A DNA stretch of 57,862 nucleotides from Bradyrhizobium sp. AT1 (lineage in GTDB: Bacteria > Pseudomonadota > Alphaproteobacteria > Rhizobiales > Xanthobacteraceae), in NCBI RefSeq assembly GCF_001590795.1, contig NZ_JXDL01000001.1:1862044-1919905 (forward strand), in the 5' to 3' direction. This document shows, piece by piece, positions 22,622-30,892 of this stretch. Position numbers and translations under genes: made by a program. Every line of letters starts with the position of its first letter. Position 1 is the first letter of the stretch. The notes beneath the pieces were generated by a model, which saw only the letters and a program-made list of their open reading frames with translations, was not told where the DNA came from and did not search any database.

Positions 22622-23652
22622 GGCTGCACCAATTGGTCACCAGGGCGGATGCCCGACAGGATCTCGAGCCCATCGGGCAGCGAAGGCGTCGGCATGTCGC
22701 GGCCGCGCTGCACCGGCACGTCGATCGTCGTGTCTCCTTTCCGGAGCTGGACATAGTCGATGCCGAACCGTGTCGTCACATAGCCGGAGGGAATGACGAA
22801 GGCCGGCCGGGTGCCGCCGGCAATCCAGACCCGCAAGCGATCGCCGACGAAATACTCCCCGAGCCCCGCGACAGTCGCGTCCGCGATGACGCGCCCCTCC
22901 TCGATCTGGGGATAGACGAGATCGACCACGCCCCATTTCGAGGCCTCGCCTCCCAGCTCCGCGCCGTCGACGCGCACCTTGTCGCCGGCCTTCAGGGAGC
23001 GCGCGTGGCGCTCCGGCACGCGCAGCCGCAGCTTGAAATTCTGCTCGGCGACCGTGACGATCGGGTCGCCCGCGAGCACGACGGACCCCACGGTGATGAG
23101 CCGCTTCAGCACACGCCCGTCCGCCGGCGCGAGCACCTGGCCCTGGTTGAGCTGCTCGTTGATGACGGCGCGCTCCGCGGTCTTGGCGCGCAAGCCGTTG
23201 TCGGCGACATTGAGTGCCGTGCGCTGCTCGTCGAGCTTGATGCGTGGCAGGATGCCGCGCTCGACCAGCCCTTCGGTCCGAGTGAAGTCGAGTTGCGCCT
23301 GCTTGGCCTGGGCCTGCAGCGCCTCGATCTGCGCGTCGAGCGATTTCATTTGCAGGACGAGCTTCTCGTCGCCGATCGCCGCGATGACCTGGCCTGCGGT
23401 AACGCGATCCCCTTCCCGCACCTTGAGCTGGACGACGGTGCCGCCGATGCGGCTGCGTGCGGGGACCACGCTGATGCTCTCGACGGTGGCGAAGACGGCC
23501 TTCTCGTCGCTGACCGTCTGCTGCGCAACGGTCAGGGTTGCCGCGGCGGCAGCGGACCCCGCCGGTACTCCGATCGCCGCCCACGCGGCCACAATCCCCA
23601 GGCGCGCCAGATATTGCATGGAACACATCCGTGTCGTCATTGACTTCATCAC
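22618..23652 (-). CDS. RND efflux periplasmic adaptor (membrane-fusion protein)
   Basis: A 344-aa HlyD/AcrA-type adaptor: an N-terminal signal peptide, biotinyl-lipoyl halves (VVQLKVREGDRVTAGQVIAA and QVLAPADGRVLKRLITVGS), a helical hairpin (LDAQIEALQAQAKQAQLDF) and beta-barrel domains. The N-terminus could start at any of several ATGs (23652, 23640, 23619); the one at 23619 gives the tidiest signal peptide (MQYLARLGIVAAW). It follows the ArsR regulator by 99 bases on the same strand and couples by overlap to the pump. Confidence 0.9.
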   Translation of the reverse strand: MMKSMTTRMCSMQYLARLGIVAAWAAIGVPAGSAAAAATLTVAQQTVSDEKAVFATVESISVVPARSRIGGTVVQLKVREGDRVTAGQVIAAIGDEKLVLQMKSLDAQIEALQAQAKQAQLDFTRTEGLVERGILPRIKLDEQRTALNVADNGLRAKTAERAVINEQLNQGQVLAPADGRVLKRLITVGSVVLAGDPIVTVAEQNFKLRLRVPERHARSLKAGDKVRVDGAELGGEASKWGVVDLVYPQIEEGRVIADATVAGLGEYFVGDRLRVWIAGGTRPAFVIPSGYVTTRFGIDYVQLRKGDTTIDVPVQRGRDMPTPSLPDGLEILSGIRPGDQLVQP

Positions 23653-23751
23653 GCACCACGCACCGCGCCGCGGCGCCCTCTCATTTCATCGGCATCGGGC
23701 AAAGGCGTGTTGATCTCGCGCAAAGCGCGCCCGCCCGCCATTGCCTAGGCT

Positions 23752-24072
23752 TCACTTCGTCCTTGCGGACTTCGGCGCGCAAAACACCTGGTAGAGCGTC
23801 TTCAGGATTTCTCGCGCCGGCTCGCTGGCGATCGAATAGAAGATCGTCTGCGCATCGCGCCTGGATGCGACCAGGCCATCCTTGCGAAGGAGCGCAAGAT
23901 GCTGGGAGACCGTGGAGTCGCGCAGGCTGAGGAACTCGGCCAACTCGCCGACCGACCGCTCGCCGTCGATCAACTGGCAGATGATGAGCAGACGGTGACG
24001 GTTCGAGAGCGCCTTCAGCAGCTCACTCGCCTGATCCGCCGCCCGCTCCATGACTTCGCTATCTATTTTCAT
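23752..24072 (-). CDS. ArsR-family regulator of the SqrR/BigR (persulfide-sensing) type
   Basis: A 106-aa winged-helix repressor: LSNRHRLLIICQLIDGERSV, then the recognition region SLRDSTVSQHLALLRKDGLV. It lacks the CVC metal site of ArsR/SmtB. Instead it has Cys at 32 and 98, 66 residues apart, the same spacing as the persulfide-sensing pair of BigR (C42/C108) and SqrR (C41/C107). The divergent sulfide:quinone oxidoreductase gene fits a reactive-sulfur sensor. The ATG lies about one base after the predicted transcription start, so the mRNA may be leaderless. Confidence 0.85.
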   Translation of the reverse strand: MKIDSEVMERAADQASELLKALSNRHRLLIICQLIDGERSVGELAEFLSLRDSTVSQHLALLRKDGLVASRRDAQTIFYSIASEPAREILKTLYQVFCAPKSARTK

Positions 24073-24074
24073 AC

Positions 24075-24108
24075 TTGCGTATATACGAAATTACGAATAT
24101 ATAGTCAA
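24075..24108. promoter_or_regulatory. Overlapping divergent promoters with shared palindromic operator
   Basis: Rightward: -35 TTGCGT (24075-24080), 17 bases, -10 TATATA (24098-24103), toward the sqr gene. Leftward on the minus strand: -35 TTGACT (24108-24103), 17 bases, -10 TATATA (24085-24080), toward the regulator. In the middle is the perfect palindrome CGTATATACG (24078-24087) extended to TT-N-CGTATATACG-N-AA, a likely repressor site overlapping both promoters. A direct repeat TACGAA follows. Confidence 0.7.
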
Positions 24109-24166
24109 GCGCTGCACGACAGCCGGAACTGAACCGGCGGGGCGGCCTGGTCCAACGGAGGTACCC

Positions 24167-25453
24167 ATGGCGGAAGTTGTTGTAATCGGAGCCGGTCTGA
24201 GCGGAACGCTGATGGCCTATGAATTGCTGCCCCAGTTGCGAAAGGAGGACCGCCTCAGCGTCGTCTCGCAAGGCGCGGTCTATCATTTCGTGCCCTCGAA
24301 TCCGTGGGTAGCCGTCGGCTGGCGCAAGCGCGAGGAGATCGAGATCGATCTCGCTGATGTCATGAAACGCAAGGGCGTGCGGCTGCTGACGCAGGGGGCA
24401 AAGCGCGTCCACCCCGAGGAGAACCGTGTCGAGATCGGCGACGGCACGTCGATCGACTATGATTATCTGGTCGTCGCGACCGGTCCCGAACTTGCTTTCG
24501 ACGAAATCCCCGGCCTCGGGCCGCAAGGTCATACCCAGTCGATCTGTCACGTCGATCACGCTGCGCATGCCCGTGACGCGTTCGAGAAGCTCGCGGCGAA
24601 CCCCGGTCCGGTCGTGATCGGCGCCGTTCAGGGCGCCTCCTGCTTCGGGCCGGCCTACGAATTCCTCTTCATCCTGGAAACGGAGCTGCGCCGACGCAAG
24701 CTGCGCGACCGGGTGCCGATGACCTTCGTCACCTCGGAGCCCTATATCGGCCATCTCGGTCTCGACGGCGTCGGGGATACCAAGGGCCTCCTCGAAAGCG
24801 AGATGCGGGAGAAGCACATCAAATGGATCACCAACGCCCGCGTCGACAAGATCGACCCCGGCTTGATGACGGTCGAGGAGCTTTCCGACAACGGCACGTC
24901 CCGCAAGGCGCATGAGCTACCATTCGTCTATTCGATGATGCTGCCCGCCTTTCGCGGCGTCGAGGCGGTGCGCGGCATCGAGAAGCTGACCAACCCGCGC
25001 GGCTTCGTCGTCGTCGACAAGCATCAGCAGAACCCTGCCTTCCCCAACGTCTTTGCGGTCGGCGTCTGCGTCGCGATCGCCCCCGTTGGCGCGACACCGG
25101 TGCCGGTCGGCGTCCCCAAGACCGGCTTCATGATCGAATCCATGGTGACGGCGACCGCGATGAACATCGGCGCCCTGCTCCGCGGCAAGGCGCCGACGGC
25201 GCAGCCGACCTGGAACGCGATCTGCCTCGCCGATTTCGGCGATTCCGGCGTCGCCTTCCTCGCGCAGCCGCAGATTCCGCCGCGCAACGTCAATTGGTCT
25301 TCCAAGGGCGAATGGGTGCACCTCGCCAAGGTCGCCTTCGAGAAATACTTCCTGCGCAAGATGCGGCGCGGTGAGAGCGAGCCGTTCTATGAGCGCTTCC
25401 TGCTCGACAGGCTGAACATCGCCAAGATCAAGGAGGTCCGAATAGACGCATGA
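24167..25453 (+). CDS. sqr: Sulfide:quinone oxidoreductase
   Basis: Oxidises sulfide to (poly)sulfide and passes electrons to quinone at the inner membrane. The 428-aa flavoprotein has the FAD motif VVVIGAGLSGTLMAYEL, the second-site motif YLVVATGPEL and the C-terminal FAD contact VPKTGFMIESM. Cysteines at 127, 159 and 353 sit almost exactly where A. ferrooxidans SQR has C128, C160 and C356 (family knowledge, recalled), so it should be catalytically complete. The ATG at 24167 has GGAGG five bases upstream. Its end overlaps the thioredoxin start (ATGA), and the four genes to 27584 look like one operon. Confidence 0.9.
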   Translation: MAEVVVIGAGLSGTLMAYELLPQLRKEDRLSVVSQGAVYHFVPSNPWVAVGWRKREEIEIDLADVMKRKGVRLLTQGAKRVHPEENRVEIGDGTSIDYDYLVVATGPELAFDEIPGLGPQGHTQSICHVDHAAHARDAFEKLAANPGPVVIGAVQGASCFGPAYEFLFILETELRRRKLRDRVPMTFVTSEPYIGHLGLDGVGDTKGLLESEMREKHIKWITNARVDKIDPGLMTVEELSDNGTSRKAHELPFVYSMMLPAFRGVEAVRGIEKLTNPRGFVVVDKHQQNPAFPNVFAVGVCVAIAPVGATPVPVGVPKTGFMIESMVTATAMNIGALLRGKAPTAQPTWNAICLADFGDSGVAFLAQPQIPPRNVNWSSKGEWVHLAKVAFEKYFLRKMRRGESEPFYERFLLDRLNIAKIKEVRIDA

Positions 25454-25893
25454 GCACGCCACGCCAGATCGTCTGCGGACATTGCGGGCGCATCAACCGC
25501 CTGCCCGCTGAGCGCGCACCGGAAGGTGCGCGCTGCGGCGCCTGTCATCAGCCGATGTTCACCGGCCATCCGATCGAGGTGGACGAGAACGGCTTCGACC
25601 GCCATGTCGCCAGCAGCGACATTCCCGTGCTGATCGACGTCTGGGCACCATGGTGCGGACCTTGCCGTGCCATGGCTCCGATGTTCGAGCGGGCGGCACA
25701 ACAGCTCGAGCCCGGCGTGCGTCTGTTGAAGCTGAATTCGGACAACGCACCCGCCTTGTCGTCGCGACTGAACATCAGCGGCATTCCGACGCTGCTCTTG
25801 ATGCGCGGCGGCCGCGAGATTGCCCGCCAATCCGGCGCGATGGATGCGCGCAGCATCGTCGCCTGGACCGAAACCAACCTGACCCGTACCTAA
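25450..25893 (+). CDS. trxC: Thioredoxin 2 (zinc-ribbon thioredoxin)
   Basis: A 147-aa TrxC-type thioredoxin: an N-terminal zinc ribbon with C9xxC12 and C29xxC32 (IVCGHCGRIN and RCGACHQ), then the thioredoxin fold with WAPWCGPCRAMAP (C69, C72) and the cis-proline motif SGIPTLLL. Reduces disulfides and probably persulfides left by sulfide oxidation (inference). Start overlaps the sqr stop by four bases, so translation is coupled. In E. coli trxC is OxyR-controlled; here it sits under the sulfide regulator. Confidence 0.93.
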   Translation: MSTPRQIVCGHCGRINRLPAERAPEGARCGACHQPMFTGHPIEVDENGFDRHVASSDIPVLIDVWAPWCGPCRAMAPMFERAAQQLEPGVRLLKLNSDNAPALSSRLNISGIPTLLLMRGGREIARQSGAMDARSIVAWTETNLTRT

Positions 25894-25906
25894 GAAGGAG
25901 CCTGCC

Positions 25907-26110
25907 ATGAATGTCGATAAAGCCGTCCTCGCCTTTGCGGGGTTCGTCGTCCTGCTCGGTCTCGCACTGGGCACCTATGTCAATGCGTATTGGTACCTGC
26001 TGACGGCGTTCGCCGGGCTGAACATGTTGCAGGCCTCGTTCACGGGCTTCTGCCCGGCAGCGATCGTGTTCAGGAAGCTCGGCCTGAGCAGCGGCTGCGC
26101 GTTCTCCTGA
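25907..26110 (+). CDS. DUF2892 (YgaP-type) inner-membrane protein
   Basis: A 67-aa protein with two transmembrane segments (VLAFAGFVVLLGLALGTYV and YWYLLTAFAGLNMLQASFTG) and the family signature GFCPAAIVFRKLGL. DUF2892 is the membrane anchor half of rhodanese YgaP; here it stands alone, as is common in sulfide loci. The two cysteines (GFCP and SSGC) are typical. AAGGAG lies seven bases ahead of the ATG; 13 bases after trxC. Confidence 0.85.
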   Translation: MNVDKAVLAFAGFVVLLGLALGTYVNAYWYLLTAFAGLNMLQASFTGFCPAAIVFRKLGLSSGCAFS

Positions 26111-26147
26111 ACGCGCCAATGCAGCCAGTGATGCGGGGGAATTTGCC

Positions 26148-27584
26148 ATGACCGACGACACCTTCATTGAGGGACCGCTCTACGAGAAGCGTAGGAAGGT
26201 CTATCCGCAGTCGGTCCACGGGCCGTTCCGCCGCATCAAATGGGCGATCCTCTGCGTCACGCTGGGGGTTTATTATCTCCTGCCGTTCGTGCGCTGGAAT
26301 CGCGGCCCCGGCCTGCCCGACCAGGCCGTGCTGATCGACCTGCCGCATCGCCGCTTCTATTTCTTCTTCATCGAGCTGTGGCCGCAGGAGGTCTATTATT
26401 TCACCGGCCTGCTCATCCTCGCGGCGATGATGCTATTTCTGATGAACGCGGTCGCGGGCCGGCTGTGGTGCGGCTATTTGTGCCCGCAGACGGTGTGGAC
26501 CGACCTGTTCTACGCCGTCGAGCGTTGGGTCGAGGGCGACCGCCGCGAGCGCATGCAGGGCGACAAGCGCTACTGGACGTTCGGTCACATCCGCAAGGTC
26601 GCGCTGAAGCATTTCCTCTGGATCATGATCGCCTGGTGGACCGGTGGCGCGTGGGTGCTGTATTTCGACGACGCGCCGACGCTGGTGAAGGAGCTCGCAA
26701 CCTTCCAGGCCCCGTTCATCGCCTATCTCTGGATCGGTATCCTGACCGCGACGACCTACGTCTTCGCCGGCCACGCCCGCGAGCAGATGTGCATCTACAT
26801 GTGCCCGTGGCCGCGCATCCAGGCAGCCCTCACCGACGAATGGGCGCTCAACGTCACCTATCGCCGCGACCGCGGCGAGCCGCGCATGTCGGTGAAAAAG
26901 GCGGATGCGGCCCGCGCGCACGGCGACCCCGCCGGCGACTGCGTCGATTGCCATCAGTGCATCAATGTCTGCCCGACGGGCGTCGACATCCGTCACGGCA
27001 TCCAGCTCGGCTGCATCCAGTGCGGCCTGTGCATCGACGCCTGCGACAACGTCATGCAGGAGATCGGCCGGCCCAAGGGCCTGATCGGCTACGACACCGA
27101 CATCAACATGCTGCGCCGGCGCGAGGGCAAGCCGCCGATCTACCGCATCGTCCGGCCCCGCACGTTGATCTATGCCGCGGCAATCGCCATCGTCGGCACC
27201 ATCATGATCTACACGCTCGCTACGCGCGCGACGATGGACGTCAACGTGCTGCACGAGCGCAATCCCCTGTTCGTCCAGCTCTCGGATGGCGGCGTGCGCA
27301 ACGATTACACCGTGCGCATTCTGAACAAGGGCGCTCAGCGATCGTTTGCGCTCAAGGTGTCAGGCCTGCCGGGCGCCACGGTTCGCGTCGCCGGTGTCGA
27401 GCCGGGCCCCGACGGCAACCCGATCGTTCAAGTTGGACAGGATCAGACCCGCGAGGTGCGAATGTCGGTGCAGGTTTCGGCCGACCGCGTGCCTAGGTCC
27501 GCGATCGATATCGGAGTTGAGATCACCGATATCGGCAGCGGAGAACGCGCCGATGCGCGCGATCATTTCGTACCGAAGGAGTGA
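26148..27584 (+). CDS. ccoG: Cytochrome c oxidase accessory protein CcoG/FixG-like
   Basis: A 478-aa membrane iron-sulfur protein: several transmembrane helices, then two 4Fe-4S ferredoxin motifs (CVDCHQCINVCPTG and GCIQCGLCIDACDN) and an Ig-like C-terminal domain. CcoG is a copper-reducing factor for assembly of cbb3 oxidase and normally sits in ccoGHIS. Here it is the last gene of the sqr-trxC-DUF2892 unit, 37 bases behind DUF2892, with no ccoNOP nearby. A second, fixG-cluster copy may exist elsewhere in the genome (not visible). Confidence 0.93.
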   Translation: MTDDTFIEGPLYEKRRKVYPQSVHGPFRRIKWAILCVTLGVYYLLPFVRWNRGPGLPDQAVLIDLPHRRFYFFFIELWPQEVYYFTGLLILAAMMLFLMNAVAGRLWCGYLCPQTVWTDLFYAVERWVEGDRRERMQGDKRYWTFGHIRKVALKHFLWIMIAWWTGGAWVLYFDDAPTLVKELATFQAPFIAYLWIGILTATTYVFAGHAREQMCIYMCPWPRIQAALTDEWALNVTYRRDRGEPRMSVKKADAARAHGDPAGDCVDCHQCINVCPTGVDIRHGIQLGCIQCGLCIDACDNVMQEIGRPKGLIGYDTDINMLRRREGKPPIYRIVRPRTLIYAAAIAIVGTIMIYTLATRATMDVNVLHERNPLFVQLSDGGVRNDYTVRILNKGAQRSFALKVSGLPGATVRVAGVEPGPDGNPIVQVGQDQTREVRMSVQVSADRVPRSAIDIGVEITDIGSGERADARDHFVPKE

Positions 27585-27608
27585 GGCGGATGCTCGGGAA
27601 CAATCGCC

Positions 27609-28493
27609 TCACGCCATCGCACGTTGCAGCCTCGACTGCGCGCGCGGGGCCATGACAACATCAGGCGCGAGCTGGACGGAACTGTCGTCGGCGATCTCTT
27701 CCGTCACGACGTTGAAGCGAACGAGCTGCGCCTGGCCAAATGCAGTCGAGATCGCGACGTCGGCGGCGTCGCGGCCACGGGCAATGACGATCCGGCCGAG
27801 GCGCGGATGGTTGTGGCGCGCGTCGAACGTGTACCAGCGACCACCGATATAGGCCTCGAACCAGGCGCTGAAATCCATCGGCGCCGGATCGGGGGGCACT
27901 CCGATATCGCCGAGATACCCGGTGCAATAGCGCGCCGGAATATTCATGCAACGGCACAACGTCACGGCCAAATGGGCGAAGTCCCGGCATACGCCGATGC
28001 GCTCGGCATGACCTTCGGACGCCGTGCGGTCACCGCGTGCGAACTGATAGCCGAACTGGATGCGGTCGTGGACATAGTTGCAAATCGCCTGCACGCGCTG
28101 TCCGCCGCCTTCTATCGAGCCGAAGGTCGACCAGGCCATATCCGCCAGTTTTTGGGTGTCGCAATAACGGCTGCCGAGCAAGTAAACCAGCGCGTCGTCG
28201 GGCAGGTCCTGTAGCTGAACCTGAGCTGCGAACGGTGCCGTCGGCTCGGGAATGCCGGAATCTTCGATCACGAAGTCGTTGCGGATCTCGATCAGGCCGC
28301 TTGGGGCGACCAGGCGGGTGCAGACGTTGCCAAAGGCATCGAGATAATCCCTGGTGGCAACATCGGGCGTGGTCCGGATGGCGTGCGGGGACGAGAGATC
28401 GCCCTGCCGGGACGGATGCACGCTCAGCATCAGGATCATCGGGACGTCTTGAAGGCAGTTGAAGGCAATGTCGTAGCCGGCGCGAATCTTCAA
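27609..28493 (-). CDS. Transglutaminase-like protein with catalytic His replaced by Ser
   Basis: A 294-aa transglutaminase-core protein beginning LKIRAGYDIAFNCLQDVPMI. Catalytic Cys is C169 (RIGVCRDFAH) and Asp is D224 (YTFDARHN), but the position where the family normally has His reads Ser209 (MDFSAWFEAY, codon AGC). I chose the TTG at 28493 as start: GAGGAG lies about six bases upstream and the next ATG (MILMLSV) would cut into the conserved N-terminus. Divergent to the intact transglutaminase gene; the ends of ccoG and this gene face each other 24 bases apart. Possibly inactive or altered in chemistry. Confidence 0.8.
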   Translation of the reverse strand: MKIRAGYDIAFNCLQDVPMILMLSVHPSRQGDLSSPHAIRTTPDVATRDYLDAFGNVCTRLVAPSGLIEIRNDFVIEDSGIPEPTAPFAAQVQLQDLPDDALVYLLGSRYCDTQKLADMAWSTFGSIEGGGQRVQAICNYVHDRIQFGYQFARGDRTASEGHAERIGVCRDFAHLAVTLCRCMNIPARYCTGYLGDIGVPPDPAPMDFSAWFEAYIGGRWYTFDARHNHPRLGRIVIARGRDAADVAISTAFGQAQLVRFNVVTEEIADDSSVQLAPDVVMAPRAQSRLQRAMA

Positions 28494-28691
28494 GATCGTC
28501 TCCTCGGAGTCGTCGTTGACCTTGGCAGCAAACACCTGCCCGGGCGCGTTCGTTCCGCGTCTTCGGCTGCAGTGCTGCTGAAATGAAGGGCAATTGCGCC
28601 TGTTGTCCCCCTTCCTCTGCCGGCCCCCTCGAATCCCGCTTGGACCGGGGACGAAAGCAGGGTCATATGGCCGCGGGCCAGAAGCGAGCAC

Positions 28692-29618
28692 ATGACAACC
28701 TACGCCGTCCACCACAGAACGCTCTACCGCTACCGTCAGCCGGTGAAGCTCGGGCAGCACCAGCTGCTGTTTCGGCCGCGCGACAGCTATGACCAGCGCC
28801 TGCTGGACTGCCGGCTCGTGATCCGGCCCGCCCCCGCCGAAGTCCGCTGGATTCACGACGTCTCGGGCAATTGCCTCACGCTGGTCGATTTCGACACCGT
28901 GAGCGACCAGCTCGAGTTCGACACCACCATCGAGCTCGATCATACGCCGGAGAACACGCCGGACTTCCGCATCGAGGACTATGCCCGCGAGCATCCGTTC
29001 GCCTATGCCGACAGCGAGCTGCCGGATCTCGAACCCTATATGCGTCGCCATCATCCCGACGACGGCGAGGTGGAGGAGTGGCTGGCGAAATTCGTGCCTC
29101 CGGAGAGCCGGCGGCCCACGGGCCAATTGTTGATGACGCTCAACGAGGCCATTGCCGAGAGCTTCTCCTACCAGCGCCGGACGATGCGGGGAACACAGAC
29201 GCCTGCTGAGACGCTCGAGCTGCAGCAGGGGACATGCCGCGATTTCGCGCTACTGATGATGGAGGCAGCACGCGCGCTCGGCTTCGCCGCCCGCTTCATC
29301 ACCGGCTATGTCTACGTTGCCGATCGCGACGGGCCGGTGCGGCTCGGCGGGGGCTCGACCCACGCCTGGTGCTCGATCTACGTGCCCGGCTCGGGCTGGG
29401 TGGAGTTCGATCCGACCAACGGCATCGTCGGCAATCGCGACCTGATCCGGGTCGGCGTCGCCCGGACGCCTGAGCAGGCCATTCCGCTCTGCGGTTCCTA
29501 TTGGGGGGCGCCCGAGGATGATCTCGGCATGGAAGTCTCTGTGAATGTGAAGACGGAACTGGCGGCTCCGGCCGACCGGCCGGCCGCGCAGAATTCGCTA
29601 TCTTCAACGCAACGTTAA
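28692..29618 (+). CDS. Transglutaminase-like cysteine protease/amidase
   Basis: A 308-aa protein with the bacterial N-terminal extension (TYAVHHRTLYRYRQPVKLGQ) and a complete transglutaminase triad: C182 (QGTCRDFALL), H224 (STHAWCSIYV) and D240 (VEFDPTNG). The family cleaves or forms isopeptide/amide bonds; substrates are unknown and the protein lacks a signal peptide. It is 198 bases from the divergent, His-lacking paralogue and 104 bases from the GNAT gene that follows on the same strand. Confidence 0.88.
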   Translation: MTTYAVHHRTLYRYRQPVKLGQHQLLFRPRDSYDQRLLDCRLVIRPAPAEVRWIHDVSGNCLTLVDFDTVSDQLEFDTTIELDHTPENTPDFRIEDYAREHPFAYADSELPDLEPYMRRHHPDDGEVEEWLAKFVPPESRRPTGQLLMTLNEAIAESFSYQRRTMRGTQTPAETLELQQGTCRDFALLMMEAARALGFAARFITGYVYVADRDGPVRLGGGSTHAWCSIYVPGSGWVEFDPTNGIVGNRDLIRVGVARTPEQAIPLCGSYWGAPEDDLGMEVSVNVKTELAAPADRPAAQNSLSSTQR

Positions 29619-29722
29619 CAATTTCACGCAAATTGCCGCGGCGCCCGAACGGCATTTTCCATCCTATGCGCTAGCATGCCCACATAACGCGGGCTCGGCC
29701 CGCGTGAACGGGGACGAGGGAC

Positions 29723-30886
29723 GTGGTCGACATCGCGCAGCAGGCAGCGATCCATCCGGCATCGGCGGCGGATGCCACGACGGCGTGCGTGCCGCTCACG
29801 GCAGTCGACCCCGGCCAATGGCGCGCACTCGCGCAGCGCGCGGTCGAGCCGAACGGATATTACCTGCCCGCCTGGGAGCTCGCCGTCAGCGCCACCGCGC
29901 GCGGCCGCACCAACGCTTCGGCGCTGCCCGCATTCGACGGTTCTTCGACCCGGCTGATCGGGCTGATGCCCGTGATCTCGCTGTGGCATGCCCTCAAGAT
30001 TCCCCTGCCCGCGCTGGTGAGCGCGCATCCCTACGGCACGCTGTGCAGTCCGCTGCTCGACCGCGACGCCCCGATCGAGGCGGCCGCGTCCCTGTTGCAG
30101 CAGGCGCGCGCGGCCGGCGCGCATGCGCTGGTGCTGAATGACATCGCGCTCGACGGTGCCGCGATGAATGCAGTCAGGCAGGTCCTGAGCCGTGACGGCC
30201 TGAAGCCGCGCGTGCTGTCCTCCTACATGCGCGCCAGCCTCGATGCCACGCAGGATGCCGAGACACTGCTGCGCGACGCGCTCGGCGCCAAGAAGCTCAA
30301 GGAGCTGCGCCGCCTGCGCCATCGCCTCGAAGAGCACGGCCCTGTGACGTTCGATGTCGCACGCCGGCCGGACGAGATCGGGCCCGCGCTCGAAACCTTC
30401 CTGCAGCTCGAAGCCAGCGGCTGGAAAGGCAAGCGGGGCACCGCGCTGGTTCAGCATGCGGGCGATGCGGCCTTCATCCGCCGCGCTGTTCCGGCGCTGG
30501 CGGAGACCGCGCAATGCGAGATCATCACGCTTTCCGCCGGCACGACGCCGATTGCCGCCGGCATCGTGCTGCGCCACCAGGATCGCGCCTTCTTCTTCAA
30601 GCTCGGCATCGACGAGCGCTTTGCAAAATATTCGCCGGGCGTGCAGCTCACGCTCGACCTCACCCGCCATCTCTGCGCCGACCCCGCGATCGCCAGCGCG
30701 GATTCCACCGCGGGCGCCGACCACCCTATGATCAACCCGATCTGGCGCGGGCGGTTTGCAATCGGAGACGTGCTGATCCCGCTGCGGCGGCACGATCCGG
30801 TCGTGACGCTGATTCACGGCGCGCTCATCGGCCTCAACGCCGCGCACGAGACCGCGCGACGCGTGGTTCGCCGGCTGCGCAAATAA
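29723..30886 (+). CDS. GNAT-family (CelD/BioF2-like) acyltransferase
   Basis: A 387-aa protein. The second half has the GNAT/BioF2 pattern: KKLKELRRLRHRLEEHGPVT, LQLEASGWKGKRGTA, then the acyl-CoA-site strand AAGIVLRHQDRAFFFKLGID. Related proteins include exopolysaccharide and cellulose-locus acetyltransferases, but the acceptor here is unknown. The start is GTG at 29723 with GACGAGGGAC upstream. It lies on the same strand as the transglutaminase, so the two may be cotranscribed. Confidence 0.78.
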   Translation: MVDIAQQAAIHPASAADATTACVPLTAVDPGQWRALAQRAVEPNGYYLPAWELAVSATARGRTNASALPAFDGSSTRLIGLMPVISLWHALKIPLPALVSAHPYGTLCSPLLDRDAPIEAAASLLQQARAAGAHALVLNDIALDGAAMNAVRQVLSRDGLKPRVLSSYMRASLDATQDAETLLRDALGAKKLKELRRLRHRLEEHGPVTFDVARRPDEIGPALETFLQLEASGWKGKRGTALVQHAGDAAFIRRAVPALAETAQCEIITLSAGTTPIAAGIVLRHQDRAFFFKLGIDERFAKYSPGVQLTLDLTRHLCADPAIASADSTAGADHPMINPIWRGRFAIGDVLIPLRRHDPVVTLIHGALIGLNAAHETARRVVRRLRK

Positions 30887-30892
30887 GCGAAC

